Shown here: positions 8,444 to 18,027 of the stretch, piece by piece
Layout of the letters: each line of letters begins with the position of its first letter
Numbering within the stretch: position 1 is the stretch's first letter
NCBI GenBank assembly: GCA_944326555.1
Contig: CALVEK010000002.1
Span: 1-64,000 of the forward strand
Length of the DNA stretch: 64,000 nucleotides
Origin: Candidatus Gastranaerophilales bacterium
GTDB taxonomy: Bacteria; Cyanobacteriota; Vampirovibrionia; Gastranaerophilales; Gastranaerophilaceae
Direction of reading: 5' to 3'
Program-made: the position numbers and the translations under genes
Notes under the pieces: generated by a model
Told to the model about the DNA's origin: nothing
Databases searched by the model: none
Seen by the model: the letters and a program-made list of their open reading frames with translations, nothing else

Positions 8444-9961
8444 TTAAGAGAATAATGATGATTTGAATGTTTCAAGATTTTCTTTAAGCAACTTTTTGTC
8501 ATCATCACTTAAAGCAGAACCTTCGTTCAGACGTTGAGCAAGTTCAGAAAGATTTGCATCAAAATATTCAAACCACTCTTTTTTAAACTGCTGAATTTTT
8601 GTATTGTCAACATCATCCAATAATCCCTCATTTGCAGCAAACAAGATACTAACTTGTTTTGCAACGCTCAAAGGAGAATATTGAGGTTGTTTCAATACTT
8701 CAGTAAGTTTTTGACCTCTTAGCAATTGGTCTTGAGTAGCTTTATCCAAGTCAGAAGCAAATTGAGCAAATGCTTCCAATTCTCTAAATTGAGCCAAATC
8801 AAGTCTTAATTTACCACCAACTTGTTTTGTAGCTTTTGTCTGAGCAGCACCACCAACACGAGATACAGAAATACCTGCGTTGATAGCGGGTCTTATACCG
8901 GAGTTAAACAGACCTGTTTCCAAGAATATTTGACCGTCAGTAATTGAAATTACGTTTGTTGGAATATAAGCAGAAACGTCTCCTGCTTGCGTTTCGATGA
9001 TAGGTAAAGCAGTAATAGAACCGCCTCCTAATTTATCATTCAATTTACAAGCACGTTCCAAAAGTCTTGAATGCAAGTAGAAAACATCACCAGGGTATGC
9101 TTCACGTCCCGGTGGTCTTCTTAAAAGCAAACTCATTGCACGATAAGCCTGAGCGTGTTTTGTAAGGTCATCATAAACAATCAAAACGTCTTTGCCTTGC
9201 TCCATAAATTCTTCTGCAATAGCAACACCTGCAAACGGAGCAATAAATTGCAACGGAGCAGACTCATCAGCTGTTGCGGAAACAATTATTGTGTAATCCA
9301 TAGCGCCAAAATCTTCTAATTTCTTTGCCAACTGAGCAACAGTAGAAGTTTTTTGACCAATAGCAACGTAAACACATATAACGTTTTGACCTTTTTGGTT
9401 AATTATAGTATCGATTGCAATAGCAGTTTTACCCGTTTGACGGTCTCCAATAATCAACTCACGTTGACCACGTCCTATAGGAGTAAGAGCATCAATTGCA
9501 GTCAAACCTGTTTGCAAAGGTTGGTGAACAGATTTTCTACAAACAATACCCGGAGCGACACGTTCAACAGGTCTCGTTTTTTCGTAATGAATATCACCTT
9601 TACCATCAACAGGTCTGCCGGTAGGACTAACAATTCTGCCGATTAAGCCATCTCCTACAGGAACAGAAGCAATTCGTCCTGTAGTTTTAACTGTCATACC
9701 TTCTTTTATGTGCTGATATTCACCAAGAATTACAACACCAACATTATCTTCTTCAAGGTTTAAAGTAATACCCAATGTACCTTTTCCGTCTTCAAACTCA
9801 ACAAGCTCATTAGACATTGCATTACGCAAACCGTACACACGAGCAATACCATCACCTACTTCTAAAACAGAACCTATATTGGATACTTCCATTTCGGAGC
9901 TGTAGTTTTCAATTTTGGCTTTAATAATAGATGTAATTTCATCCGGTCTGATTGTTGCCAT
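8444..9961 (-). CDS. atpA: ATP synthase alpha subunit
   Basis: The non-catalytic nucleotide-binding subunit of F1, 505 residues. The P-loop reads [21 protein letters not shown] and [20 protein letters not shown] are the alpha-subunit signatures. It lies 26 bp after the delta gene in the same operon. The partner beta subunit must be encoded elsewhere. Confidence 0.98.
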   Translation of the reverse strand: MATIRPDEITSIIKAKIENYSSEMEVSNIGSVLEVGDGIARVYGLRNAMSNELVEFEDGKGTLGITLNLEEDNVGVVILGEYQHIKEGMTVKTTGRIASVPVGDGLIGRIVSPTGRPVDGKGDIHYEKTRPVERVAPGIVCRKSVHQPLQTGLTAIDALTPIGRGQRELIIGDRQTGKTAIAIDTIINQKGQNVICVYVAIGQKTSTVAQLAKKLEDFGAMDYTIIVSATADESAPLQFIAPFAGVAIAEEFMEQGKDVLIVYDDLTKHAQAYRAMSLLLRRPPGREAYPGDVFYLHSRLLERACKLNDKLGGGSITALPIIETQAGDVSAYIPTNVISITDGQIFLETGLFNSGIRPAINAGISVSRVGGAAQTKATKQVGGKLRLDLAQFRELEAFAQFASDLDKATQDQLLRGQKLTEVLKQPQYSPLSVAKQVSILFAANEGLLDDVDNTKIQQFKKEWFEYFDANLSELAQRLNEGSALSDDDKKLLKENLETFKSSLFS

Positions 9962-9987
9962 CTTACCTATCCTTTATTTGTTAGTTA

Positions 9988-10542
9988 TTACCTTACTGCT
10001 TTTTTAAACCCTTCTAACTTTGCGGCCATAGAACCATCTATGGTTTTATCTTTGATTTTCAAAACTAGTCCTGCGATAATATCAGGGTTTATTTCATATT
10101 CTAAATTAACACTTTTTTGGAGTTTTGATTCTAGTCTCTCTTTTAATTTCAGCTTCAAATCTTCATCAATTTCGACAGCAGAAACAACATTAATCTTAAT
10201 TATATTTTTCGCTTCATTAACAGATTCTTCATAACAAGAAAGTATTGCATCTATAAGATTAATTTTGTTTTTCTCCAACAAAATATACAAAAGATTCAAT
10301 GTATCAATAGAAATTTTATTTTCAAAAACAGCTCTTACTGTGTCTTTTTTCTCTATAATAGGAATCACAGGATGAGACAAAAAATCCTTTAGTTCTTTAA
10401 CCTGATTCAATGAATCAGAAACATTAACTAAATCAGAATAAACTTCATCAACTTCATTTTTTGATGCAGCAACCTCTGATAGAGCATCAGAATATCTCTT
10501 TGCGAGTGGTATTAATTTGTTATCAATATTTTTTGCAGTCAT
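9988..10542 (-). CDS. atpH: ATP synthase delta subunit
   Basis: The peripheral-stalk cap on F1, 184 residues. It starts with LIPLAKRYSDALSEVA and ends with DKTIDGSMAAKLEGFKKAV, both typical of the OSCP/delta family. It sits 14 bp after the b gene and before atpA, in the standard position. Confidence 0.93.
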   Translation of the reverse strand: MTAKNIDNKLIPLAKRYSDALSEVAASKNEVDEVYSDLVNVSDSLNQVKELKDFLSHPVIPIIEKKDTVRAVFENKISIDTLNLLYILLEKNKINLIDAILSCYEESVNEAKNIIKINVVSAVEIDEDLKLKLKERLESKLQKSVNLEYEINPDIIAGLVLKIKDKTIDGSMAAKLEGFKKAVR

Positions 10543-10556
10543 TTGTCTCTTCCGTA

Positions 10557-11060
10557 TTAAACATCAATTTTATCAATACTGTTAATAAAATCTTCAATAT
10601 ACTTACGATGCAACTGTTTATCTCTATCAAGCGCTGATTTTATCTGTCTTTGTGCAATTTCAACAGAAGACTCCGAAACATTTCTCATCAAAGAAGCCTG
10701 AATGTGATTTTCTTCAGAGTGTATTTGTTTTTCAATATTCTGCTTGATAGAATCAACAGCCCTATTCAAATCCTCTTTTGACTTTTCTTCAAAAGCCTTA
10801 GCTGCATCTTCAGCCTTTTTGATAATTGAATTTAGCTCATCGTCAATATTAGCGAGAGATTCTTTAACATTTTCAAAATCTTTCTCTGCCTCATTCTTAA
10901 CAGCTTCAGACTCTTCTACTTTACGCTGTATAGAAGCTCTCATATCTTCAATTTTCTGCCCAACCTTAAGTTTTGCAATAATGAAAGCAAATAATGCCAA
11001 CATTATAATAAAATTGATTATATTTGAATGTAAGATGTTCGACCAGCTAAAATCAAGCAT
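10557..11060 (-). CDS. atpF: ATP synthase b subunit
   Basis: A peripheral stalk subunit of 167 residues. One N-terminal transmembrane helix (about 15-32) is followed by a long charged helix running to the end. Its start overlaps the end of the b' gene by 8 bp, so translation is coupled. Paired with b', it would form a heterodimeric stalk as in cyanobacteria and chloroplasts. Confidence 0.92.
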   Translation of the reverse strand: MLDFSWSNILHSNIINFIIMLALFAFIIAKLKVGQKIEDMRASIQRKVEESEAVKNEAEKDFENVKESLANIDDELNSIIKKAEDAAKAFEEKSKEDLNRAVDSIKQNIEKQIHSEENHIQASLMRNVSESSVEIAQRQIKSALDRDKQLHRKYIEDFINSIDKIDV

Positions 11061-11541
11061 TTTTTCTCATTACCTCGTCTAATACAGAGTCGAGTGCCTC
11101 ATTGTTAAGCGGCTCAAAAGCAACACCCTCACCCATAAGTTTTGTTGTAAGTCTGTTTGCCAAATCAGCAACATCACCTTTCATCTGGTGAGAAAGTTCC
11201 TCTTTTTGAGAAGCAAGGTTTTGCTTTTGTTCATTAAAATAACTTGCAGCACTCAACTTTGCATCATTTAGTACTTTATTTTTTTCTTCTTTAACAGCAT
11301 CAGCCTTTGATGCAACAATATCTCTGGACTTTCTTTGAGCATCTGCCACCTTATTATTTTTATCAGCAATCAAAGCCTGCGCTTTATTCCTATGCTCAGT
11401 TGCATCATTTTTATTACCGTCAATATAACTCTGTCTTTTGGCCATTATTTCCATAACCGGCTTGTAGAGAATTGCATTCATGATAAAAATGAAACATATA
11501 AAACTTATTGTTGATATTAATATAGTAGCGTTAATTTCCAT
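11053..11541 (-). CDS. atpF2: ATP synthase b' subunit (second b-type stalk protein)
   Basis: A protein of 162 residues with an N-terminal membrane helix (about 5-27), then KPVMEIMAKRQSYIDGNKND, the region where b-type subunits leave the membrane, then a long coiled coil. It lies between atpE and atpF, exactly where cyanobacteria carry b'. The sequence clearly differs from the neighbouring b subunit, so it is no recent tandem copy. Confidence 0.9.
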   Translation of the reverse strand: MEINATILISTISFICFIFIMNAILYKPVMEIMAKRQSYIDGNKNDATEHRNKAQALIADKNNKVADAQRKSRDIVASKADAVKEEKNKVLNDAKLSAASYFNEQKQNLASQKEELSHQMKGDVADLANRLTTKLMGEGVAFEPLNNEALDSVLDEVMRKNA

Positions 11542-11569
11542 AGATAAACTTAAGTCCTGTCAGATTCTA

Positions 11570-11815
11570 TTATCCGAGTAATTGTAATGCGATAAACAAA
11601 GCATAGATAGCACAAGCTTCTGCAAGGCCGGCACCGATGATGAAATAAATCAAAGCCTTACCTGCGATTTCAGGTTGTCTTGATACTGCATCCAAAAGAC
11701 CTTTTGTTGCAATACCCAAACCAATTCCGGCACCAATTGCACCAAAACCGATTGCAATACCTGCACCAAGTTTAGCCATTGATGCAACTTCTACTGCTAC
11801 TTGTTCTACTGCCAT
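11570..11815 (-). CDS. atpE: ATP synthase c subunit
   Basis: The rotor-ring proteolipid, 81 residues with two hydrophobic helices around the polar loop SRQPE. The ion-binding carboxylate is the Glu of GLAEACAIYAL. The residue after this Glu is Ala, where sodium-binding rings usually have Ser, and the first helix lacks the usual sodium-site Gln. The ring is therefore probably proton-coupled (inference). It lies 42 bp after atpB. Its N-terminus MAVEQVAVEV is slightly longer than in E. coli. Confidence 0.96.
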   Translation of the reverse strand: MAVEQVAVEVASMAKLGAGIAIGFGAIGAGIGLGIATKGLLDAVSRQPEIAGKALIYFIIGAGLAEACAIYALFIALQLLG

Positions 11816-11857
11816 AATTTTCTCCTTTTTTAATACTAATTCTATACTAAATTATAA

Positions 11858-12544
11858 CTAATGTTCTTCTTCCTGCACTGCTATCGCTATATACGCTGTA
11901 GAAAGAAGCATAAATACCAAAGCCTGAATGAATGCAACAAATACCTCAAACAACATGAAAGGAAGAGGCAATAAATATGCACACAAACCGACAAAAGTAA
12001 CAATTAAAAGCTCACCTGCCAAAATATTGGCAAAAAGACGAAGAGCGAGAGAGAAAGGTCTAACAACCATTTCTAACAGCTCGACCAATGCCATAATTAT
12101 TCCGACAAAGCTAAATTCATGTAAAAAGTATTTTGGACCTTTGACTTTTACACCTTGATAAATGTAGTACACAAGAACCATAATAGCCATTGCTGCGGTC
12201 ATGTTTATGTCATTTGTAGGAGAAGCCAACTCACCTGTTTTTAAATGATACAATCGCCATGGCAACTGACCAAGTAAATTAGCAGTCAAAATAAACAAAA
12301 ACAACGAAGCCAACAAAGGAACATGCTTGCGTCCGTTTTTACCAATCATAGAATCTGTAAGATTAACAAAAACGCCCAATATACCTTCTGCAATTGCCTG
12401 CAATTTACCGGGTATAATAGACATCTTACGTGTTGCAAAAAAAGCAAACACAATCAAAATAGCCATTGTAATCCACATTGTGATTATTGTATCAACATTA
12501 AAACTAAATTGACCTAAATGAGCAATCCAATGACCTTCTGACAC
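11858..12544 (-). CDS. atpB: ATP synthase a subunit
   Basis: The membrane stator that carries the ion half-channels, 228 residues, with about five to six hydrophobic segments. The essential arginine is seen in RPFSLALRLFANILAGELL. It is the first gene of the operon a-c-b'-b-delta-alpha-gamma. No atpI-like gene precedes it; the region up to rpmB (12545-12675) carries no ORF. Confidence 0.96.
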   Translation of the reverse strand: MSEGHWIAHLGQFSFNVDTIITMWITMAILIVFAFFATRKMSIIPGKLQAIAEGILGVFVNLTDSMIGKNGRKHVPLLASLFLFILTANLLGQLPWRLYHLKTGELASPTNDINMTAAMAIMVLVYYIYQGVKVKGPKYFLHEFSFVGIIMALVELLEMVVRPFSLALRLFANILAGELLIVTFVGLCAYLLPLPFMLFEVFVAFIQALVFMLLSTAYIAIAVQEEEH

Positions 12545-12675
12545 AGTTTCTATCCTCTCAGTTTTATTGTTATCTGTAATATAGCACTTTTGGCAAAATT
12601 GCGCAAACTCTATAAATTCATCATATTACAAAAAAGTATATGCCAATCGGGTAAACAGTTGAAATTTAAAAATAC

Positions 12676-12710
12676 AACAAAAAGAAGCCGCCAAAGGAGG
12701 CGACTTCTTT
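12676..12710 (-). terminator. Terminator after rpmB
   Basis: On the minus strand the stem AAAGAAGTCGCC/GGCGGCTTCTTT has loop TCCTTT and is followed by further T. Confidence 0.85.
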
Positions 12711-12729
12711 TAATAAAATAAAATAAAAA

Positions 12730-12921
12730 CTATACAGCTCTTTGAACTTTACCTGCTCTAATGCAAGAAGTACAAACATCAATTCTTTTCACAGTACCGT
12801 TTTGGTTAACCTTAACAGATTGCAAATTAACTTCTTGTCTGTGTACATGTTGTTTATGTGAAAAAGAAATTTTAGCTGCTTTCAACTTTGTTTTACCGCA
12901 TATTGCGCATTGTTTTGCCAT
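12730..12921 (-). CDS. rpmB: Ribosomal protein L28
   Basis: A protein of the large ribosomal subunit, 63 residues. It starts MAKQCAICGK and ends with CTSCIRAGKV. The two Cys pairs make the zinc-ribbon (C+) form. The signature SHKQHVHRQEVNLQ lies in the middle. It is a single gene with a strong terminator, upstream of the ATP synthase operon. Confidence 0.96.
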   Translation of the reverse strand: MAKQCAICGKTKLKAAKISFSHKQHVHRQEVNLQSVKVNQNGTVKRIDVCTSCIRAGKVQRAV

Positions 12922-13011
12922 TTTTCTATTCCTTTCGGTGATACTTCCTTTTATTACACTACTTTAAACACATTCTAATATCAAGTACTGATTGAAAAAT
13001 TTAACGAAATA

Positions 13012-13722
13012 TTACTTTATAAGCTCTTTCATTTCCTTAACAGAACTTTCTAAACCATCAAAAACAGCTTTAGCAATAATATTATGCCCTATGTTAAGCT
13101 CAATCAATTGAGGAATTTCACGCATTGCATGAACATTCTCATAAGTCAGACCGTGGCCGGCATTTACCTTTAATCCCAAAGATTCAGCCAACTTTGCCGC
13201 CTCTTTCAATGCATTTAATTCTGATTTTTCATTAACTGTACCATAACTTTCAGAATATCTGCCTGTATGGAGTTCAATAAACTGAGCACCTGTTTTAGCT
13301 GCAGCTCTAACCTGTTCTTCATCAGGGTCAATAAATAAACTAACAACAATACCTGCATCAACTAACGGTTTAACAAAATCACTAACCAATTCAACTCTGG
13401 AAGCAACATCCAAACCACCTTCCGTTGTAACTTCCTGTCTCTTTTCAGGAACAAGACAACAACACTCAGGTTTAACATCTAACGCAATTTTCTGCATCTC
13501 TTCCGTAAGTGCCATCTCAAGATTTAGTCTTGTTTTCAGGATTTTTTTCAACTCAAATACATCGTTATCTCTTGTATGACGGCGGTCTTCTCTAAGATGA
13601 ACGGTAATACCGTCAGCACCAGCTTTTTCACAAATCAGAGCAGCTTGTATAAGGTTAGGCTCAAGCCCGCCTCTCGCATTTCTTAATGTTGCTATATGAT
13701 CAATATTTACACCTAAAAGCAT
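13012..13722 (-). CDS. pdxJ: Pyridoxine 5'-phosphate synthase PdxJ
   Basis: Condenses 1-deoxyxylulose 5-phosphate with 3-amino-2-oxopropyl phosphate to pyridoxine phosphate, the DXP-dependent route to vitamin B6. Signatures: [30 protein letters not shown] and [14 protein letters not shown]. The start is placed at the ATG at 13722, 8 bp after AGAGG; a GTG 6 bp further upstream is possible. The length of 236 residues is normal. No other B6 gene is adjacent. Confidence 0.95.
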   Translation of the reverse strand: MLLGVNIDHIATLRNARGGLEPNLIQAALICEKAGADGITVHLREDRRHTRDNDVFELKKILKTRLNLEMALTEEMQKIALDVKPECCCLVPEKRQEVTTEGGLDVASRVELVSDFVKPLVDAGIVVSLFIDPDEEQVRAAAKTGAQFIELHTGRYSESYGTVNEKSELNALKEAAKLAESLGLKVNAGHGLTYENVHAMREIPQLIELNIGHNIIAKAVFDGLESSVKEMKELIK

Positions 13723-13819
13723 ATTCACTACCTCTTCAAAAAAATCAACAGGCTAAGTATAACTCAAAACACAGTGATTTTTAAGACAATTTTATAAAGA
13801 TAATATAAAGTTTTTGCAA

Positions 13820-15718
13820 TTACTCAGAGACTAACGCATCAGCTAAAGGAGCAACAACTCTGGAATTTATTGTATTATCTACAGCTCTGAGTTTTTGTGC
13901 CATTTTGTCCAAATCCTCTGTCCATACAGCATTTTCATCTATATAATTCTTAGCGGCAGTAGGATCTGCTTTCATCTGTATCTTAATAATTTTTTCGAGC
14001 ATTTTTTTTGACAACTCAGTAACTTTATCATAATCAATTGTCATTACACCATCTTCACTAACTGTTATGCCCCCATTTTGTATAAAATAATTATGCTGCA
14101 TAATATTTCTTTTTTTGTGCGCATTTTCAAAATCAGGTCCCTTTAAAACGTAACCAACAATGTAAGATGTCAATATTTGCTTTTGACGAAGAGGAGTGTA
14201 AAAACCCTTTTTGGTCAAAACATCAAGCATAGATATAGCACCCATATCAGCCTTATTCTCTTCTATAATGTTTTTGTATACTCCAAGGTTTTCCAAGCCT
14301 GATTTTGGCCCCAAAGAATGAACATTCTCATGCAAAATCGTAAAATCATGCAAAGCACTTACATCAAAATATTTCTGCTGTGCAGGATTTAACAACGCAT
14401 CCAATCGTGGTTGCAAATTATTTGAGTACTTTGCATTTCTTGTCTGCACGTGATAAACATTTCTCTTACCGCCACCTGTTTGAACAGCCAACTTATCATT
14501 GTTCGGCAAATTTGATGCCAAAGAGATTGCACCTCTATATGCACCAGTTTGTCCTATCATATCAACAATATCAACATCTACCATCGTCTGTTTATTATCA
14601 GCAGCAGAAATTGACTGCTCATACAAGTCATTGAAAGGCATATTTGCAGCCAACAAGGGCATAAACTCTTTTATTTTTAAAATATAGTCAGTACCTTTTT
14701 TGTTAACAATACCTACTCTTACACCAATATTGTCCTTTGCATAAGGTATAATACCCTCTTCATCTAACATTTTTTTCAAAACAGGATTTTCAGTAACAGA
14801 AGGAGTCATTCTATCGTCATAAGACTCTCTCGTAATCGTAAATTCCAAAGGTGTATCTTGTAACTTGGCCCAAATTTTATCGGCTGCCGCATCTACTTTC
14901 GGGTTATTTGTAAGCAATGCATCCGCCTGAAGCAACAAAAATTTGTTAAAATCATCATTCGTCGAAGTTTGTGCTGCTTGAACAAGTTCACCTGCCGCTG
15001 CAGCAAATTCATCTTTGAAATAATCAGTATAATCAACAGCTTTTAACTTATCCCCATCTCTTTCAACTATAGAACGTTGATTAAGTATTCTCTTTACTTC
15101 TTCTTTTTCACCGTCATTGAGCATATTTATAAGAATGTTGTGAAATTCTTCTTTCGACAAATCCTCAGGATAAAAACCCTTACCAGGTACTTCTCCATAT
15201 CCTTTAGCAAGGTTAATAATTTTTGCATTCAAGTCTTTTGCATTTATACCTTTTTGTGCATTAAAAAGTTTCAAAGCCATTTTGGCGTCTTTATTACCCA
15301 ATGCAGCTTGTTTTTGCATACATGTTCTAAACGGTATATTGTGTATACTATCTTGTCTCAAATATACTTCATCAAGAATCTTTCCTGCCTTAACAAGATG
15401 TTTTAAAGCCTTTTTATCCCCATCAGAAAGATTATCATACTGCGTACAATCAACACCAAGCATTCTGTAATCAGAAAGGTTTTCACACCTTTGTTTCAAT
15501 TCTTCTGATGACAAATTAATTTCATATTTTTTGTTATTCAAATTTTGAGCAGCTTTAAAGCTCACATAGTTCATTTTTCCAAGAGCAAACAAGCTCTCAG
15601 ACAGAGAAAATTGTTGTTGAACAAAGGGTGCAACATATTGTTTTTTGTTACACAAAGACATCTTATGATAAGAATCTGATTTTTTGTAACTACTCTGACT
15701 TATTCTATCTACATTCAT
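13820..15718 (-). CDS. Large zincin-like putative metallopeptidase
   Basis: A protein of 632 residues. The motif HENVH at about residues 463-467 is a zinc-binding HExxH. The stretch EENKADMGAI some 30 residues later could supply the third ligand, an arrangement seen in gluzincins. It faintly recalls dipeptidyl peptidase III (M49), but that family has the longer HExxGH motif, so assignment stays open. The N-terminus has the FKG-like VSFKA and no signal peptide. The start is set at 15718, behind AGAGAG, because the 15 residues before it lack a ribosome site. No operon partners. Confidence 0.65.
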   Translation of the reverse strand: MNVDRISQSSYKKSDSYHKMSLCNKKQYVAPFVQQQFSLSESLFALGKMNYVSFKAAQNLNNKKYEINLSSEELKQRCENLSDYRMLGVDCTQYDNLSDGDKKALKHLVKAGKILDEVYLRQDSIHNIPFRTCMQKQAALGNKDAKMALKLFNAQKGINAKDLNAKIINLAKGYGEVPGKGFYPEDLSKEEFHNILINMLNDGEKEEVKRILNQRSIVERDGDKLKAVDYTDYFKDEFAAAAGELVQAAQTSTNDDFNKFLLLQADALLTNNPKVDAAADKIWAKLQDTPLEFTITRESYDDRMTPSVTENPVLKKMLDEEGIIPYAKDNIGVRVGIVNKKGTDYILKIKEFMPLLAANMPFNDLYEQSISAADNKQTMVDVDIVDMIGQTGAYRGAISLASNLPNNDKLAVQTGGGKRNVYHVQTRNAKYSNNLQPRLDALLNPAQQKYFDVSALHDFTILHENVHSLGPKSGLENLGVYKNIIEENKADMGAISMLDVLTKKGFYTPLRQKQILTSYIVGYVLKGPDFENAHKKRNIMQHNYFIQNGGITVSEDGVMTIDYDKVTELSKKMLEKIIKIQMKADPTAAKNYIDENAVWTEDLDKMAQKLRAVDNTINSRVVAPLADALVSE

Positions 15719-15853
15719 TAATTTACTCTCTTTTCTAATAATAAAATTCCTATGATAAAACAAGTTTCATAATATATTTTTTTGCTATCAAGGCAAAACA
15801 TTTATACAAAACTTAATTATTTGTGCTACTCTTTTTGAGAAAAGAGGTTGAAT

Positions 15854-16234
15854 ATGAATACAAATATACTAAATTTACTAGCCGTTTTTATTGGAGGAGG
15901 AACAGGAGCTTCCTTAAGATACATAATCACAAAATTTGCAACAAAGTGCTGCGGACTCAGCCAAGTTGGAACATTTAGCGCAAATATTTTGGGATGTTTT
16001 ATTATAGGCTACATTTTTGGTTTTACACTACAAAAAACAGAGATCATACCGCCTGTTCTAAAGTTAGCCCTTACTGTCGGATTTTTAGGCGGATTAACAA
16101 CTTTCAGTACATTCAGTTGTGAAGCATTTTGCTTTCTTAAAGACGGAAAATTTATGCACTGCGCACTATATGTCATAGCCAGTTTCGTTATAGGTCTTTT
16201 GGCAACATTTGCAGGTTATTTGCTTGGAAAATAA
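15854..16234 (+). CDS. crcB: Fluoride channel CrcB/Fluc
   Basis: A small membrane protein (126 residues, four hydrophobic segments) that exports fluoride as a dual-topology dimer. Family signatures: GGGTGASLRYI, FSANILGCFIIG and GFLGGLTTFSTFS. The ATG at 15854 sits 7 bp after AGAGG; a TTG at 15848 is an alternative start. The upstream sequence shows no fluoride riboswitch consensus that I can recognise. A minus-strand terminator overlaps its end. Confidence 0.95.
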   Translation: MNTNILNLLAVFIGGGTGASLRYIITKFATKCCGLSQVGTFSANILGCFIIGYIFGFTLQKTEIIPPVLKLALTVGFLGGLTTFSTFSCEAFCFLKDGKFMHCALYVIASFVIGLLATFAGYLLGK

Positions 16235-16235
16235 T

Positions 16236-16265
16236 AAAAAGGCTGCCGGAGAAAAACGTCAGCCT
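16236..16265 (-). terminator. Terminator of the minus-strand small RNA
   Basis: Minus-strand stem AGGCTG-A-CG/CG-G-CAGCCT with an 8-nt loop, followed by TTTTTATT. The plus strand has no T-run after the hairpin, so it does not serve crcB. Confidence 0.7.
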
Positions 16266-16372
16266 CACCAAAAGTGAATTATGGTATTGGTCTAAATACT
16301 GCAGATTTTGCTCTTTACAGATTGTCCCCTTTCTGCAGCAATACAATTAGCCTGGAGTTAGTTTTAACTAAC
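16236..16372 (-). ncRNA. Candidate small RNA with operator-controlled promoter
   Basis: The minus strand carries a near-consensus promoter (TTGACA 16407-16402, 17 bp, TACAAT 16384-16379) and, 110-135 nt later, an intrinsic terminator. The interval has no ATG and no useful frame. Possible helices are GTATT/AATAC and CTGCAG/CTGCAG. A palindrome covers the start site. This gives a predicted RNA of about 135 nt, antisense to the last bases of crcB only. Inference from promoter plus terminator. Confidence 0.5.
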
Positions 16373-16407
16373 AAGATAATTGTAAGGCTTAACTAACTTT
16401 TTGTCAA
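16357..16407 (-). promoter_or_regulatory. Promoter with palindromic operator GTTAGTTTTAACTAAC
   Basis: -35 TTGACA (16407-16402) and -10 TACAAT (16384-16379) lie 17 bp apart. The perfect palindrome GTTAGTTTTAACTAAC (16357-16372) covers the predicted start. A further half-site AACTAAC (16391-16397) lies in the spacer. The same layout recurs at 21205-21247. Confidence 0.6.
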
Positions 16408-16539
16408 GTATATCACTGCAAAATTTCTCAAGCATTTTATCAGCCTACTTTTTAGCCGGTAGGGTATAAGAAATTTTAAAAATTTCAAATAGTATTTCTT
16501 ATAGAATTTCAAATCTGTAGGCAAAATTAAGGTAATATT

Positions 16540-18027
16540 ATGAAAAGAATCATAATAATATTCTTTTATTTATTTATATTTTTAAGCAATACAGCTCTTG
16601 CAGATTCAAACTATTACGATGAAAACGGGATGATTTGGGATTATCACAGCGACAGATTTTTGGAATCACTAAAAGACGGTCGCGGAATTTATGATAAAAA
16701 TACACAAAAAGACTTAGATAAGCAAATTAAAGAAGGTCTTGCCATTAACCTTATACCGATTGATTTAGCAAGATGTTTAACTACTGCATTACAAAACAAT
16801 TACGACATTAAAATATCAGAAATGGAAAAAGAAGAGTACAAATGGCTGTACAGAAAAACATACACAGGACTGATACCTGATTTTTACTACAGATACCAAG
16901 TTCAAGCACTATACGGAGAATTTCTCGTCGGAGACGTCTTACCACAAGTTATAAACAGAAACCCCGTCTACAGCGGAATAATAATAAATTACCCAATAGG
17001 TAATGGAGATATGTTTTTTGACATGGCTAGCGGCAACAATCAGTACAAAGCAAAAAAACACAGCTATAAATTTAGCAAAAATGAACTGTTACTAAACACT
17101 ACTCTCTATTATTATGACCTGCTTGAATCAAAACTCAACATAGAAGTACTTATCTCTAACCTCAGAGACAGAGCAGAACAACTAAAACTCATGCAAGCCA
17201 GATATCAAATCGGAATTGGAACAAAATACGATATTCTAAGAGCCGATGCACAATATGCAGATGCAAAACAAGAGTTAATAGGCGCCCTAAATGACCTAAG
17301 ACTAAAACAAGCAAGGCTGGCAAATATAATAGGAGTGGAAGTTACGCTCACGCTTTATCCGTATGAACACGGAGCATACCCTAGGGAACTTGTTCAAAAA
17401 AAGAATAGCATTGAATCACTCTACAACGTGGCCTTACAAGCAAGAGAAGATATAATGGCAAAAAGAGCAGAAATTCGCTCTTTGATAAATCAAAAAAATA
17501 AAAATTATGCAGATTTTGCCCCCTACATAGAAATGACATATAAATACGCAAGAGTCGGTGTACTTGGTTCACAATCACTAAGTCCAAATCACACATTCGG
17601 TCTCAATGTAACCATACCTCTCGGCGAAAAAATGGGGGCAGCAACAATAATGCAAAAAAATGCAGATGTAGCAAAGATAAAAAAAGCAAGATACGAATTG
17701 ACAACGCTTGAAAGACAAATAAAAGAAAATATAGTCTCATCTTATTACAGCTCTAGAACAGCTCTCGAAAAAATTGAAGCAAACAAAAAACAAGTAGAAT
17801 CTGCCGATGAAGGACTAAAATTCTCCCTGATAGGGTTTGATGTGGGGCAAAATACTTTCATCGACGTGCTAACTTCTCAAACAGAGAAAACAAGAGCAAG
17901 ACAGCAACTTATTTCATCTATCATCAAATATAACAAAGCACAAGCACAAATGCTTTTTTATACAGGAACAATTAGCCCCAAAGCACTACTGCTAAACTAC
18001 AAAGACCTTGAACATGCAAAAGACTAA
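16540..18027 (+). CDS. TolC-family outer membrane efflux protein
   Basis: A protein of 495 residues. An N-terminal signal peptide (about 1-21, ending NTALA) is followed by two helical OEP halves with long coiled coils. The repeated structure and the segments ARYQIGIGTKYDILRADAQY and LIGFDVGQNTFIDVLTSQ are typical of TolC-like exit ducts for RND or ABC efflux and type I secretion. AAGG precedes the ATG. No inner-membrane pump or adaptor gene is adjacent; the RND/MMPL protein at 50779 is distant. It ends in a 4-bp convergent overlap with the next gene. Confidence 0.85.
   Translation: MKRIIIIFFYLFIFLSNTALADSNYYDENGMIWDYHSDRFLESLKDGRGIYDKNTQKDLDKQIKEGLAINLIPIDLARCLTTALQNNYDIKISEMEKEEYKWLYRKTYTGLIPDFYYRYQVQALYGEFLVGDVLPQVINRNPVYSGIIINYPIGNGDMFFDMASGNNQYKAKKHSYKFSKNELLLNTTLYYYDLLESKLNIEVLISNLRDRAEQLKLMQARYQIGIGTKYDILRADAQYADAKQELIGALNDLRLKQARLANIIGVEVTLTLYPYEHGAYPRELVQKKNSIESLYNVALQAREDIMAKRAEIRSLINQKNKNYADFAPYIEMTYKYARVGVLGSQSLSPNHTFGLNVTIPLGEKMGAATIMQKNADVAKIKKARYELTTLERQIKENIVSSYYSSRTALEKIEANKKQVESADEGLKFSLIGFDVGQNTFIDVLTSQTEKTRARQQLISSIIKYNKAQAQMLFYTGTISPKALLLNYKDLEHAKD

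Noticed and set aside
9353-9646. Frames antisense to atpA, hyf genes and the exporter
   Set aside because: They lie wholly inside recognised genes, lack ribosome sites and have low-complexity translations.
13723-13819. A promoter or small gene between pdxJ and the zincin gene
   Set aside because: Only AT-rich sequence without start, stop or hairpin signals.
15780-15853. A fluoride riboswitch before crcB
   Set aside because: I do not find the conserved pseudoknot sequence in the short leader.
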